The position numbers and the translations under genes were made by a program. The notes below the pieces were generated by a model. The model made no database searches and was not told the origin of the DNA. It saw only the letters and a program-made list of their open reading frames with translations. From NCBI RefSeq assembly GCF_004101785.1, contig NZ_CP035130.1:930001-994000 (forward strand): 64,000 nt of DNA, read 5' to 3'. Each line of letters begins with the position of its first letter. Position 1 is the stretch's first letter. The stretch comes from Gudongella oleilytica (GTDB taxonomy: Bacteria; Bacillota; Clostridia; Tissierellales; Tissierellaceae). Shown one piece after another: positions 16,075-26,115 of this stretch.

Positions 16075-19000
16075 CCGAAAAACTGCAACGCTTTACCAAA
16101 CTTTTAAGGGACATGTTTGAGTTGGAGAAATCAGATCTTGACTTTGGCATATACCGCATCATGAATATTCGAAAAAATGAGATCAATAACTTCATTGAAA
16201 ATACTCTTGCCAGTGAAGTTAATTCCATACTATCGAAATATGCTACCGACAACAGCCAGGTAAGAAAGCGTATTGAAGAAATTGAGAAACAGTGTGAAAG
16301 CGTAGGGGTTAAGGTAGAGGACAGCAAGCTGAGAGAAGAATATGCCGAATATAAGGCGTTGCTTGCCTCCGGCACAGGAGTTGCCGAGCTGGAAAGTGAT
16401 GTTTATTCAGCTTTATATAACTTTTTCAGCCGTTACTATGATGAGGGAGATTTTATAAGCAAACGCCGCTATAAAGAAGGGGTCTATGCTATCCCCTATG
16501 AGGGGGAAGAAGTAAAGCTTTACTGGGCCAACCATGACCAATACTATATCAAAACCAGCGAAAACTTCAGGGATTATTCGTTTAAGGTAGATGTACAGGG
16601 AGAAAAGTATACGATTCATTTTAAGCTGGTTGACGCCAATACCGAGCAAAATAACAACAAAGAAAGTGATGACAAGAAGCGCGAATTCATCCTGCTGGAT
16701 GGAAACTTCCTGGAAGCGGAGGGTAATGAGCTTACAATAAAATTTGAATATCGTGTTCCTGCAAGTGAGCAGGATAGCGTAAACAAGCTGAAAGATAATA
16801 CTAAATTAAATAAATCCGCCGTTGATAAAATTAAAGGCGCCGTTTCAGAAAATGCCGACTTAAAGCGCTTTGTCTGGGCCATAAACATGCCTGCTCCAAC
16901 AGATAAAAATAAGACCCGCACAATTCTGGAAAAGCACCTGGAAACCTATGTTGCCAAGAACACCTTCGATTATTTTATTCACAAAGATTTGCGCGGTTTC
17001 TTGAACAGGGAACTGGATTTTTACATAAAAGCCGAGATAATGCACCTGGACGACCTGGATACCGACAATGAAGTGAAAGTAAATGCCTACCTGGCCAAGG
17101 TGAAGGCCATTAAAAAGGTAGGTCGCACCATTATTGACTTTTTGGCGCAAATAGAGGACTTTCAGAAAAAGCTGTGGCTCAAGAAAAAGTTTGTGGTTGA
17201 GACAAACTGGTGTATCACCCTTGATAAAATTGACGAGAGTTTCTATCCTGAAATATCTGCAAATGATGCACAACGGCAGGAATGGGTGGAACTGTATGCC
17301 ATTGATGAGATTGCCGGGGACTTGATGACAGTGGCCTATTCTATTCCGCTGACCGTAGATTTTTTAAAACAGAATAAAAATCTAGTGTTGGATACAAAGC
17401 ATTTTACGACGGAATTCAAGGAGAGGCTGATTGCGAGCATTGACAATTTAGATGAGGAAACAAACGGCCTTTTAATTCACAGTGAGAATTTTCAGGCATT
17501 AAATTTGCTGCAGGAGAAGTATCGAGAGAAGATTAAGTGTATTTATATAGATCCGCCGTATAATTCACCTTCTAGTGAGATTGTATATAAAAACAATTTT
17601 AAACATTCATCATGGTTATCTTTAATGGAAAACAGGTTAAATTTAAGTCGAAAATTATCTTCCGGCGATGGTTCTATTGTTGTGGCTATTGATAAATATG
17701 AGCATAATGGGTTATTCGCATTACTAAAACAGCTTTATCCCAATTATGATATTGTATCTGTATCAGTTGAGCATAATAAAAAAGGAACACAAGGTGATCA
17801 TTTCTCGTTTTCAAATGAATACGCAATATTTGTAATGCCAGAAACCCTTAAAGAATTAAATAGGGTTGAAATTCCCGAAAATGAATGGGAGTATTCAAAC
17901 CTTAGAAACTGGGGCGGAGAGTCGTTGAGAGAAGATGCAGCTAATTGTTTTTACCCAATTTATGTAAAAGATAATGAGATAATTGGTTTTGGCGATGTTT
18001 GTGAAGATGATTTTCATCCTGCATCTTCAAATATTTTGCGTGATGACGGAATAATTGAAATTTATCCTATTGATGATGAGGGAATTGAAAGAAAGTGGAG
18101 ATATGCTAGACAAACAGTAGAGCAAATAAAAAAATACTTGAAAATCGATACATCAAGAAAAGGGAACTTGCAAATTAAATTGGCTAAAGCAACCGAACAA
18201 TTTAAGACTATGTGGTATTCACCGCTTTATAATGCTGGGGATTATGGTACAAAAATACTTAGTTCGTTAGGCTTGGGTAATAAGTTGTTTGATTACCCAA
18301 AATCAATATTTACTGTAAGAGACTGTATATATGCTGTTTCTGACTCAAACGATACTATTCTTGACTATTTTGCCGGCTCTGGCACAACAGGTCACGCAGT
18401 CATAAATCTCAACCGCGAAGACGGAGGTAACCGTAAATATATCCTTGTGGAAATGGGCAATTATTTCAACACAATTACCAAGCCGAGGATTAAAAAGGTT
18501 GTCTACGCTAAAGATTGGAAGGACGGCAAGCCACAGAACAGAAATACCGGTGTTTCACAGATTTTTAAATACATCCGTCTGGAAAGCTACGAGGATACAT
18601 TGAATAATATCGAGCTTAGCCGCACGACTGAGCAGGAGAAGCAGCTAAGGATGGACGCAAACTTCTTTAACGAGTACCTTGTATCATATATGCTGGACAT
18701 TGAAAGCAGGGGCAGCCTCTTAAACCTTGACCGCTTTAAGGAGCCTTTTGCCTATAAAATGAAAATTGCCGAGAACAACGAGACAAAAGAAACAACCATA
18801 GACCTGGTGGAAACCTTTAATTACCTCCTTGGCCTTGCTGTTACGAGACAAAAAGCTGCTGCTCGCTTTAATGCCGTCCCTGATCCTGAGGGTGAATATG
18901 AAAACGCAGTAATGCTTACAGAAGACAAGGAAGGGCAATATGCCTTTAAAACAGTGGAAGGTATTATGCCCAATGGGGATAAAGCTCTTGTTATCTGGCG

Positions 19001-19205
19001 CAATCTTACCGAAGATCTGGCAGCCGATAACGCTGCTTTGGATGCTTTCTTTGTGAAATACCGCGCAGAAACAAAAAACAGCGAGTTCGACATTATCTAT
19101 GTTAATGGAGATAACAATCTGGAAAACCTCAAGGGCGACAAAGAGCAGTGGAAGGTTCATTTAATCGAGCTTGAATTTAAAAAGAGGATGTTTGAGGGGG
19201 TGTGA
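16071..19205 (+). CDS. mod: Type III restriction-modification methyltransferase (Mod)
   Basis: 1044 residues. N6-adenine methyltransferase of the beta arrangement: catalytic motif DPPY at 494-497 comes before the SAM motif FAGSG at 767-771. The target recognition region lies between them and is distinctly A/T-richer (17.5-18.35 kb) than the flanks, suggesting that the specificity domain has been exchanged. The large N-terminal extension (about 470 residues) is usual for this long Mod group. Pairs with Res 3 bp downstream; Mod alone methylates one strand of an asymmetric site and directs cleavage by Res. Confidence 0.93.
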   Translation: MTEKLQRFTKLLRDMFELEKSDLDFGIYRIMNIRKNEINNFIENTLASEVNSILSKYATDNSQVRKRIEEIEKQCESVGVKVEDSKLREEYAEYKALLASGTGVAELESDVYSALYNFFSRYYDEGDFISKRRYKEGVYAIPYEGEEVKLYWANHDQYYIKTSENFRDYSFKVDVQGEKYTIHFKLVDANTEQNNNKESDDKKREFILLDGNFLEAEGNELTIKFEYRVPASEQDSVNKLKDNTKLNKSAVDKIKGAVSENADLKRFVWAINMPAPTDKNKTRTILEKHLETYVAKNTFDYFIHKDLRGFLNRELDFYIKAEIMHLDDLDTDNEVKVNAYLAKVKAIKKVGRTIIDFLAQIEDFQKKLWLKKKFVVETNWCITLDKIDESFYPEISANDAQRQEWVELYAIDEIAGDLMTVAYSIPLTVDFLKQNKNLVLDTKHFTTEFKERLIASIDNLDEETNGLLIHSENFQALNLLQEKYREKIKCIYIDPPYNSPSSEIVYKNNFKHSSWLSLMENRLNLSRKLSSGDGSIVVAIDKYEHNGLFALLKQLYPNYDIVSVSVEHNKKGTQGDHFSFSNEYAIFVMPETLKELNRVEIPENEWEYSNLRNWGGESLREDAANCFYPIYVKDNEIIGFGDVCEDDFHPASSNILRDDGIIEIYPIDDEGIERKWRYARQTVEQIKKYLKIDTSRKGNLQIKLAKATEQFKTMWYSPLYNAGDYGTKILSSLGLGNKLFDYPKSIFTVRDCIYAVSDSNDTILDYFAGSGTTGHAVINLNREDGGNRKYILVEMGNYFNTITKPRIKKVVYAKDWKDGKPQNRNTGVSQIFKYIRLESYEDTLNNIELSRTTEQEKQLRMDANFFNEYLVSYMLDIESRGSLLNLDRFKEPFAYKMKIAENNETKETTIDLVETFNYLLGLAVTRQKAAARFNAVPDPEGEYENAVMLTEDKEGQYAFKTVEGIMPNGDKALVIWRNLTEDLAADNAALDAFFVKYRAETKNSEFDIIYVNGDNNLENLKGDKEQWKVHLIELEFKKRMFEGV

Positions 19206-19208
19206 TGT

Positions 19209-22200
19209 ATGGGGGCTAAAAAGACCAAGAAAGCAAATAAAGCCATCAATCTCAATGATTGCCTGGTGCTCAATAAGTACTTCCTTTCCCTCTTTGGCAA
19301 AAGAGATTTCAGGGAACTGGCGGAAGATATGCGGTCTGCCGATTTGGAAGGGTATAACGAAGAGAACACCTCCTATTTCCATGAATTTATAGTACGCAAG
19401 TATGTTAAGCTGGGCTTTTTAAATAAGGACAAGCTGAAGGAGTATGATGAAAACATCTTCCGTTATGTCCAGCATATCGGCGAGGGTCGGGGCGGGCTTA
19501 CCCTAAAATATTTCCAGTATCTTGCTCTCCTTTTTACCGAGATGTATCTTGACAGGTACTTCCTGGACAGGGAGAACTTTGTTGCCGACTTAAATAATTT
19601 CCTGCATGAATTCAATTCTGGAAGCGATGGAGAAACAATTTCAGATTATACAGCGGACAGCTTGAACAAGCTGGCCTTTATGTGCGCGACGGGTAGCGGC
19701 AAGACGTTAATCATGCATGCTAATATCCTGCAATTCCAACATTACTTTAAGAGGGCACAGGAATATAACAAAAGCTTGACATTAAATAAAATCATTCTTC
19801 TTACGCCTAATGAAGGTTTATCGCACCAGCACATTGAGGAAATGAAGCTTTCAGGCATTCGCTGCCGCCTCTTTGAAAAGGATACTCTGCAGGAAAAAAA
19901 TGAAGTGCTGGTTATCGACATTAACAAGCTGGAAGAGCAGGGGAAGGTGAAGACTGTTTCTGTGGACAGTTTTGAGCAGAACAACCTTGTCCTTGTTGAT
20001 GAAGGGCATAAAGGTCTCTCCGGGAATGTGTGGTACGATTTTCGGAGCCGGTTGTCGGAAAACGGGTTTTCCTTTGAGTATTCGGCGACTTTTAAGCAGG
20101 CTATCAAGGAGGAAAAAACAAAATCGGAAGCTGAGGCTCTTGCTCATCAGTACGGCAAGGCCATTATATTTGACTATTCCTATAAGTACTTCTATAACGA
20201 CGGCTATGGCAAGGAATACCGTATTTATAACCTGAAAGAGAGTCTTTCCAGAGAACAGCAGGAGCTGTATTTAACGGGTTGTTTACTCAGTTTTTATCAG
20301 CAAATGAAAATTTATCAGAGCGATAGAGGGGCCTTTGTCCCCTTCAATATTGAAAAGCCATTGCTTGTATTTGTGGGTAACAGCGTGAATAAAACCGTCA
20401 GCAAGGACGAATTAACCGACGTGCAGGAAGTCCTGGCCTTTATTAACGGCTTTACGGCAAACAAAGAAAAGGCCGTAAGCCGGATCAAAATGCTGCTGGA
20501 TGACAATACCGGGCTCCTTGATGAAAGAGGACAGGAGCTGTTTTATGGCGATTTTTCCTATCTGCAAAATCTGTTTCAGCGAGATGCCGGCTCTGTTTAT
20601 GACGATGTGTTAAAAATCGTTTTTGAGACAACTTCCACAGGCAGGTTGCACTTGGTAAATTTAAAACAGCTGGGCGGAGAAATTGGTTTACGGATTGGCA
20701 GTGACAATGAATTTTTCGGGGTTATCAATGTTGGCGCCGGCGGCGACAGCGAGCTGATTAAGAATATTGAAAAAGGGAAGACCGGGATTGTTACCGATGA
20801 AAACCAGTTTGAGAACGAGTCCCTGTTTAAAAGAATAAATGATAAAAATTCCAGGATTAATATACTTATAGGCTCTAAAAAGTTTACAGAAGGGTGGAAC
20901 AGCTGGCGGGTTTCCACCATGGGGCTGATTAACTTTGCCAAAGGCGAAGGCTCTCAGGCCATCCAGCTTTTTGGCAGGGGGGTAAGACTTAAAGGTTACG
21001 GAAACTGTCTCAAGCGCAGTTCCAAACTGGACTACCCTGTTGAAGTGCCGAGGTATATTAACAAAATAGAAACCTTAACTATATTTGGGGTAAAAGCCGA
21101 TTATATGGCACAATTCAAAGAATATCTTGAAAAGGAAGATATGGATCTGAATGACTCCATCAGAGAATTCAAGCTCCCTGTAGTAAGCCGTTTTCATGAT
21201 GCGAAGGATAAACTGAAGGTGATTAAGGTCAAGGACGGCATCAATTTCAAAAAGCAGTCGAAACGGCTGATCCTTACCACTCCTTCAGACGGCTTTATGG
21301 ACAACCTGGTCAAAAATAAAGTCAAGGTAGATTATAATGCTGCCATCCAAAGTCTTACTTCTACCAGGAGTGAAGATGTAAAATATCAAAAGGACGAGGC
21401 TGTATTGGAGCCACATCATATCGCGTTCTTAGATGTGGATAAGCTTTATGCCGAACTGCTGCAATACAAAAACCAAAAGGCTTATTACAATATCAGCATC
21501 GAAAAGTCATTATTGCCGGAAATACTTAAGCTGAAGGGCTGGTACACTTTGTTTGTCCCCAGGGCGCTGATGGAAATCGACAGTTTTGATAAAATCGGCA
21601 GAATCAATGATATATGTGTTATGCTTCTGAAAAACTATCTGGACAGATTTTTTAAATATCATAAGGCCCAATGGGAAGCGCCGCACCTGGTTTACGGGGA
21701 CTTAAAATCCAGTGATAAGAATTTTATCGATGAGTATAATATTACTCTTTTTAACAAAGAGAAATTCGACGAATTTGCAGAGCTGATTGAGGGAATCAGA
21801 GAGGCTTTGGAAAAAAACAGGCGTTTGGGCAAGTACGAGGATAAGCATTTGAATTTCCGCTACTTTGACTTTTACAACCACCTTTACACTCCCCTTATCT
21901 CTATAGATAAAGGAATCCGTATCGAGGTTTCGCCTGTAAGCCTAAACAGCGATGAAAAGCTGTTTATTGACAGGCTGAAGAAATATTGCGATGATAATCC
22001 ATCTGCTTTTATAGAAAAGAGGTTGTATTTGCTCCGCAATAAGAGCAAAGTTGGTATTGGCTTTTTTGAAGCAGGTAATTTTTACCCGGACTTTATTATG
22101 TGGATTGCCGAAGATGACAAGCAGTATATAACCTTTATTGATCCCAAGGGCATAATGATGCTGGAAAAGAATATCAATAACCCCAAAATACAATTTTACA

Positions 22201-22448
22201 AGACTATAAAGGAAAAGGAAGCCCAGTTACAGCCGACCTGCACCGAAAAGCAGATTATTTTGAATTCCTTCATCATGTCCGGCACACCGGCTGCAGATGC
22301 CAGCTCCCATTTTGGAGTTAAGAGACCTGAGTTTGAAAGCAGGAATGTGCTTTTTCTGGAGGATGATGATTGCATAGAGAAGATGATGAGCAAGATATGT
22401 CTGGAATGCTCAAAACCGGCGAGCATGGAGAGGCATGGGGCTAAATGA
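19209..22448 (+). CDS. res: Type III restriction enzyme, helicase/nuclease subunit (Res)
   Basis: 1079 residues. Superfamily 2 helicase: Walker A ATGSGKT at 160-166 (K165), Walker B DEGH at 264-267, motif VI-like QLFGRGVR. A PD-(D/E)XK nuclease closes the protein, with PD at 960-961 and D978-P-K980. It uses ATP to move or signal along DNA from unmodified sites and cuts near them together with Mod. All key residues are present, so the system appears active. Start ATG 19209, 3 bp after the mod stop. Confidence 0.93.
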   Translation: MGAKKTKKANKAINLNDCLVLNKYFLSLFGKRDFRELAEDMRSADLEGYNEENTSYFHEFIVRKYVKLGFLNKDKLKEYDENIFRYVQHIGEGRGGLTLKYFQYLALLFTEMYLDRYFLDRENFVADLNNFLHEFNSGSDGETISDYTADSLNKLAFMCATGSGKTLIMHANILQFQHYFKRAQEYNKSLTLNKIILLTPNEGLSHQHIEEMKLSGIRCRLFEKDTLQEKNEVLVIDINKLEEQGKVKTVSVDSFEQNNLVLVDEGHKGLSGNVWYDFRSRLSENGFSFEYSATFKQAIKEEKTKSEAEALAHQYGKAIIFDYSYKYFYNDGYGKEYRIYNLKESLSREQQELYLTGCLLSFYQQMKIYQSDRGAFVPFNIEKPLLVFVGNSVNKTVSKDELTDVQEVLAFINGFTANKEKAVSRIKMLLDDNTGLLDERGQELFYGDFSYLQNLFQRDAGSVYDDVLKIVFETTSTGRLHLVNLKQLGGEIGLRIGSDNEFFGVINVGAGGDSELIKNIEKGKTGIVTDENQFENESLFKRINDKNSRINILIGSKKFTEGWNSWRVSTMGLINFAKGEGSQAIQLFGRGVRLKGYGNCLKRSSKLDYPVEVPRYINKIETLTIFGVKADYMAQFKEYLEKEDMDLNDSIREFKLPVVSRFHDAKDKLKVIKVKDGINFKKQSKRLILTTPSDGFMDNLVKNKVKVDYNAAIQSLTSTRSEDVKYQKDEAVLEPHHIAFLDVDKLYAELLQYKNQKAYYNISIEKSLLPEILKLKGWYTLFVPRALMEIDSFDKIGRINDICVMLLKNYLDRFFKYHKAQWEAPHLVYGDLKSSDKNFIDEYNITLFNKEKFDEFAELIEGIREALEKNRRLGKYEDKHLNFRYFDFYNHLYTPLISIDKGIRIEVSPVSLNSDEKLFIDRLKKYCDDNPSAFIEKRLYLLRNKSKVGIGFFEAGNFYPDFIMWIAEDDKQYITFIDPKGIMMLEKNINNPKIQFYKTIKEKEAQLQPTCTEKQIILNSFIMSGTPAADASSHFGVKRPEFESRNVLFLEDDDCIEKMMSKICLECSKPASMERHGAK

Positions 22449-22507
22449 GCTCAACAAGGTTTGTAATGTGGGGCGATTAGTTTATTGTAGCAAAGAGGTG
22501 CGGAAAA

Positions 22508-23080
22508 GTGGCTGTTAATTATAAAAAATGCCCTAAATGCGGGTCTAAGAATTCGGTTAAAATTGTTTATGGCATGCCGAGTTTCAAGCTTTTTCAGGAA
22601 GCTGAAGCCGGAAAAGTAAAATTGGGCGGCTGTTGCATTATAGAAGGCGGTCCGGAATACCACTGCAAGGATTGTAACAATGAGTGGAACGGGGAACAGG
22701 CGCTTGACATCGCATACGGCCAGATCAAAGGGCTTAAAGCATCAGTGGGTGGATACTTCGGCGGTTATTATCATGTAACTATTGATTTGACAAATCTTAA
22801 AACTACATGGCTATTCAACGAGGGCGGTTCTGAAGAAACCAGTACAAGATCCATCCGAAATAAAACAGCAGAAGAATTTATTAAGTGTTTAAAAGAAATT
22901 GATTTGCTGAATTGGAAAGCCAGGTACATAGAACCCGGAATCTGTGATGGTACTCAATGGAGCATTGAAATAATTACTAGCGGGAGAACCGTAAAAAAGT
23001 ATGGCAACAATAAGTTTCCGGAAGAATGGAAGCAATTCTGCAAGATGATTAAAAGAATAACCGGAAAGGAATTCAGGTGA
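22508..23080 (+). CDS. Zinc-ribbon protein of unknown function
   Basis: 190 residues beginning at GTG 22508 behind GAGGTGCGG. The first 60 residues form a zinc ribbon with cysteine pairs CPKCGS and CKDCNN. The rest is a mixed alpha/beta domain with no recognised motif. Its stop codon lies beside or just before the start of the next gene, so the two are coupled. It may be cargo linked to the restriction operon, but I see no direct sign of that. Confidence 0.7.
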   Translation: MAVNYKKCPKCGSKNSVKIVYGMPSFKLFQEAEAGKVKLGGCCIIEGGPEYHCKDCNNEWNGEQALDIAYGQIKGLKASVGGYFGGYYHVTIDLTNLKTTWLFNEGGSEETSTRSIRNKTAEEFIKCLKEIDLLNWKARYIEPGICDGTQWSIEIITSGRTVKKYGNNKFPEEWKQFCKMIKRITGKEFR

Positions 23081-23085
23081 AAGTG

Positions 23086-23730
23086 ATGAAAGCCTTTCAG
23101 ATAAAAATCGAATTAATTGATTCCGAACCGCTAATATGGAGAAGGGTAGTTATCCCGGCGGATGTTACCTTCAGACGCCTGCATGACACAATACAATTTT
23201 CAATGGGTTGGCGGGATTATCATCTTTATGAGTTTGAGTTCCCGCAGGAGAAACTTAGAATTACTAATGACGAAGAATCCTATGAAGAATTCAAATTTTA
23301 CTTTGCCAAGTATAAAAACAAAAAGCCAACAAAAAAGGAAGACCCTCATGGCATTATAGCCAGGATAATTGAAACAAACGTTAGACAGCCTCAAACGGTC
23401 AAAATTGATAAGTATCTGGAAAAATATAAGACCATAGAATACATTTACGACTTTGGCGACTACTGGAGACATAAAATTGAATTGGAAAAAACCATAGAAG
23501 ATTATGAGTTTGGTTACCCTATAATACTTGCAGGCGCGGGCGCTTGTCCGCCGGAAGATGTAGGTGGTCTTGGCGGTTACAAAGAATTTCTTGAAGCATG
23601 GAATGACCCTAAGCATCCGGAACATGAATCAATGCGGCAATGGGGAGAAAGCCAGCATTACAGGGAATTTGACATTGACTTTAGGAATGATCTGCTAAAG
23701 ACATGCTTGAAAATCAAAAAAGTAAAGTAG
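23086..23730 (+). CDS. Plasmid pRiA4b ORF-3-like protein
   Basis: 214 residues of the pRiA4b ORF-3 family, recognised by IKIELIDSEPLIWRRV at the start, LHDTIQFSMGW, and the later YDFGDYWRHKIELEK and GACPPEDVGG blocks. The family is common on mobile elements and beside defence genes; its activity is unknown. ATG 23086 follows AGGTGA; GTG 23077 in frame is possible. Overlaps or touches the zinc-ribbon gene. Confidence 0.85.
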   Translation: MKAFQIKIELIDSEPLIWRRVVIPADVTFRRLHDTIQFSMGWRDYHLYEFEFPQEKLRITNDEESYEEFKFYFAKYKNKKPTKKEDPHGIIARIIETNVRQPQTVKIDKYLEKYKTIEYIYDFGDYWRHKIELEKTIEDYEFGYPIILAGAGACPPEDVGGLGGYKEFLEAWNDPKHPEHESMRQWGESQHYREFDIDFRNDLLKTCLKIKKVK

Positions 23731-23744
23731 CGGGGGATGCTACC

Positions 23745-23951
23745 ATGATAAAAACCAATAATGCGTGCAGTTGCGGATGCTGTTCGCAGGATTTAGCTCA
23801 AACCAAGGGATTTGCCCTGTCTGCAATAATAAAGGCGAAGCAGTAGGAAAATATACCAAAAAATTCTAATTGCAAAGAGAATAATCCAATGGGCGTTTGC
23901 TACCATAAGATCATTCAGGAAGCAATAAATAAAGGATTGGCAATGAAATGA
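23745..23951 (+). pseudogene. Decayed cysteine-rich metallochaperone-like remnant
   Basis: A start behind GGGGG is followed by NACSCGCCSQ, then after a frame change QGICPVCNNKGEAVGKYTKK, then again NPMGVCYHKIIQEAINKGLA up to a stop at 23951. The order CxCxCC, CPVC, GxxVG resembles (2Fe-2S)/copper-binding chaperone-like proteins. It is broken by at least one frameshift and a stop, so probably not functional. Confidence 0.4.
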
Positions 23952-23997
23952 TTGTTTATTGTCTTAAAATTAGAAACAAGGATGTAAGACTGGAATA

Positions 23998-24085
23998 GTA
24001 TAAACAAAAACAAAAACACCCCGTACATCTTTAAACATGTGATGTTTCGGGGTGTTATTTTTTCAGGAAATCTCCGGTAGCATTT
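23998..24085 (+). repeat. 88-bp target site duplication, left copy
   Basis: Identical over all 88 bases to 26116-26203 and directly abutting the left end of the insertion sequence. It carries a copy of the terminator and of the last codons of the ImmA gene, which shows that the element entered at the 3' end of immA. Confidence 0.95.
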
Positions 24086-24187
24086 CCTGACTTTGGAAGG
24101 AAAACAAATAAAAATAAATAGCATAACTTCTAAAACCTTGAATTCTCAAACGAATTCAGGGTTTTATTTTGGAAAAACATGGTTTAA

Positions 24188-24219
24188 CTATGTACACTTA
24201 TAATCACTTATGATATAAT
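24188..24219 (+). promoter_or_regulatory. Transposase promoter
   Basis: Extended -10 TGATATAAT at 24211-24219 with a weak -35 (TGTACA, 24191-24196) 17 bases upstream, about 28 bases before the transposase ATG. Confidence 0.55.
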
Positions 24220-24247
24220 ATAAGTAAATAGGTGTTGGAGGTGCCAG

Positions 24248-26035
24248 ATGTATATCACAATCAGCGGAAAAGGAAGTCATCGCATTGTCCAGTTGCGTGA
24301 TGATCGACGAGTTCCAGGCACAGATAAAAGAAAAGCGGTCATCGTAAAAAATTATGGTAACTATGAAAAGTTGCTGGCAGAAAACCCTCATATCATTGAG
24401 GAACTGAAAGAAGAAGCAAAGCGCTTAACACGGGAAAAGAATGCTGAGTCTGCTCCAATTACCTTAACTGTGCCCACAAAAGAGATTACCTCCGCCGAAG
24501 ACGTGACGTCTTCGTTCCGTTTCGGACACGCCCTGATTCAGAACCTCTGGAGAGAACTGAAATTGGAGAAGTTCTTTGAACGATATGCTGGAAAAAGAGA
24601 TCCTGAAGAGCTAATACAAAGCATCTTCTACCTCTTGGCTAGGAGATGTACGGATCCCGGCAGTATTTACAGCTGTTATCAAGTACAGAGCCAATATGCT
24701 GGTCATACGGAACAGACTTTGGATGCACTCTATGGAGTTTTGGATATCCTAGCAGAGTCTAAAGAGGATCTCATTGAATTCCTATCTGTTTTCTTCCAGA
24801 AGAAAACGAAACGAAAGAATGGTTGCGCCTATTACGATGTCACCACTCATTCCTTTGAGAGCACCAAATGGGGTGAACTGAGAATGTTTGGTTTCTCAAA
24901 ATCCCACAAAAACAATGAAGTTCAAGTAGTTATGGGACTTCTAATTGATAACAATGGGATTCCTGTAACCTATGAACTTTTTCCTGGAAACACTATGGAT
25001 CAGTCAACTTTAACGAAGTCAGTGGAAAGACTGAGAGAGTTATATCGTTTAGAGAAGATCACAGTAGTCGCAGATAGAGGACTTAATAGTGGTACAAACC
25101 TAGGCTACCTATGCTCACAGGATCATAACTTTGTAATCAGCTATACGCTGAAACGATCCACGCAAGAGTTTAAAAAACTGGCCTTGAATCCAGAGGGATG
25201 GAAAGTGACTTCGGTAAACAAAGAGAGCGGCGAGGTTCTGACCATGGAGAAAGTGGTGGAACAAACATTGGAATACAAGACAGAAGGTCTAGCGCTGGAC
25301 GCACCGGAGGGTGCGGAAGAAGGCATAAAGAAGAAGCGTGGACGACCTAAAAAGTATCAACACCATACTGTTCCGGTGAAGATCCATCTGACATGGAGCG
25401 CTAAAAGAGCGTCGAAAGACCGCGGTGATCGGCAACGAATGCTTGAAAAACTGATGAAAAAAATGGATAAGCCTTATCAGATGAAAGCAGCGGTGAAAAG
25501 AGGGGTAAACCAGTTCTTGGAGATGGAACTGGAGACAGAAAACTGGAAAATCAGCGAAGAGAAAATTAGGGAATCTGAAAAATATGATGGATATTACGCT
25601 ATCATCACGAACAATCTAGAGTTATCAACCCTTGAAGTAGTTGAAATCTATCGTGGTTTGTGGAGAATCGAAGAGAGTTTTAGGATCATGAAGACAGATT
25701 TACAGGCGACCCCTGCTTTTGTTTGGACCGATAAACACATCGAAGGACACTTTGCATTGTGCTTTTTAGCCTTAACTATTATGAGATATCTACAGTATAA
25801 GATTGCAGATCACACTGGAGCGCAGGTATCCGCTGCAAATCTCATGGAAGCTTTGTCAGGACCTACCGTTATTACGCAGGGAACTTATCCCAGTATTACC
25901 GTAACCCCGATCAATATAAACCAGACATACCTGGACATCAGTAAGATTCTTGGCATGGCCGCACTCAGACAGAATATGACTTTGACTCAGTTTCGGAGTG
26001 CAACAAAATTGAATTTAGTGAAGAATCTAGAATAA
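24248..26035 (+). CDS. IS1634 family transposase, copy 1
   Basis: 595-residue DDE transposase of the IS4-like superfamily. The first acidic residue is probably in YYDVTTHSFES, the second in VVADRGLNSGTN, and the third in the Y(2)R(3)E(6)K-like block YRGLWRIEESFRIMKTDL. A Lys-Arg-rich insertion (KKKRGRPKKY) lies in the middle. The protein differs from copy 2 at one position seen (EFKKLALN here, EFKELALN there). Intact, so probably active. The GGAG ribosome site precedes ATG 24248. Confidence 0.95.
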   Translation: MYITISGKGSHRIVQLRDDRRVPGTDKRKAVIVKNYGNYEKLLAENPHIIEELKEEAKRLTREKNAESAPITLTVPTKEITSAEDVTSSFRFGHALIQNLWRELKLEKFFERYAGKRDPEELIQSIFYLLARRCTDPGSIYSCYQVQSQYAGHTEQTLDALYGVLDILAESKEDLIEFLSVFFQKKTKRKNGCAYYDVTTHSFESTKWGELRMFGFSKSHKNNEVQVVMGLLIDNNGIPVTYELFPGNTMDQSTLTKSVERLRELYRLEKITVVADRGLNSGTNLGYLCSQDHNFVISYTLKRSTQEFKKLALNPEGWKVTSVNKESGEVLTMEKVVEQTLEYKTEGLALDAPEGAEEGIKKKRGRPKKYQHHTVPVKIHLTWSAKRASKDRGDRQRMLEKLMKKMDKPYQMKAAVKRGVNQFLEMELETENWKISEEKIRESEKYDGYYAIITNNLELSTLEVVEIYRGLWRIEESFRIMKTDLQATPAFVWTDKHIEGHFALCFLALTIMRYLQYKIADHTGAQVSAANLMEALSGPTVITQGTYPSITVTPININQTYLDISKILGMAALRQNMTLTQFRSATKLNLVKNLE

Positions 26036-26115
26036 GTGTACAAAAAAACCGTTGGAAACGAGGTGTAAACCAGGTGTTTCCAACGGTTTTATTAATATTA
26101 AGTTCTAAAGTCAGG

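Larger units (their letters stand above)
24086..26115 (+). mobile_element. IS1634-like insertion sequence, copy 1 (2030 bp)
   Basis: Terminal inverted repeats CCTGACTTTRGAA at both ends; one transposase gene; 88-bp direct duplication outside. A 14-bp hairpin with T-rich flank (24132-24145 with 24152-24165) stands before the gene and a perfect 15-bp hairpin (26045-26059 with 26076-26090) after it, insulating the transposase from outside transcription. Almost identical to 56475-58504. Long and variable target duplications are a known property of the IS1634/IS1549 group. Confidence 0.95.

Noticed and set aside
23998-24085. The 88-bp repeat as an ICE attachment site (attL/attR)
   Set aside because: The copies touch the inverted ends of the IS exactly and enclose only the IS, so they are its target duplication.
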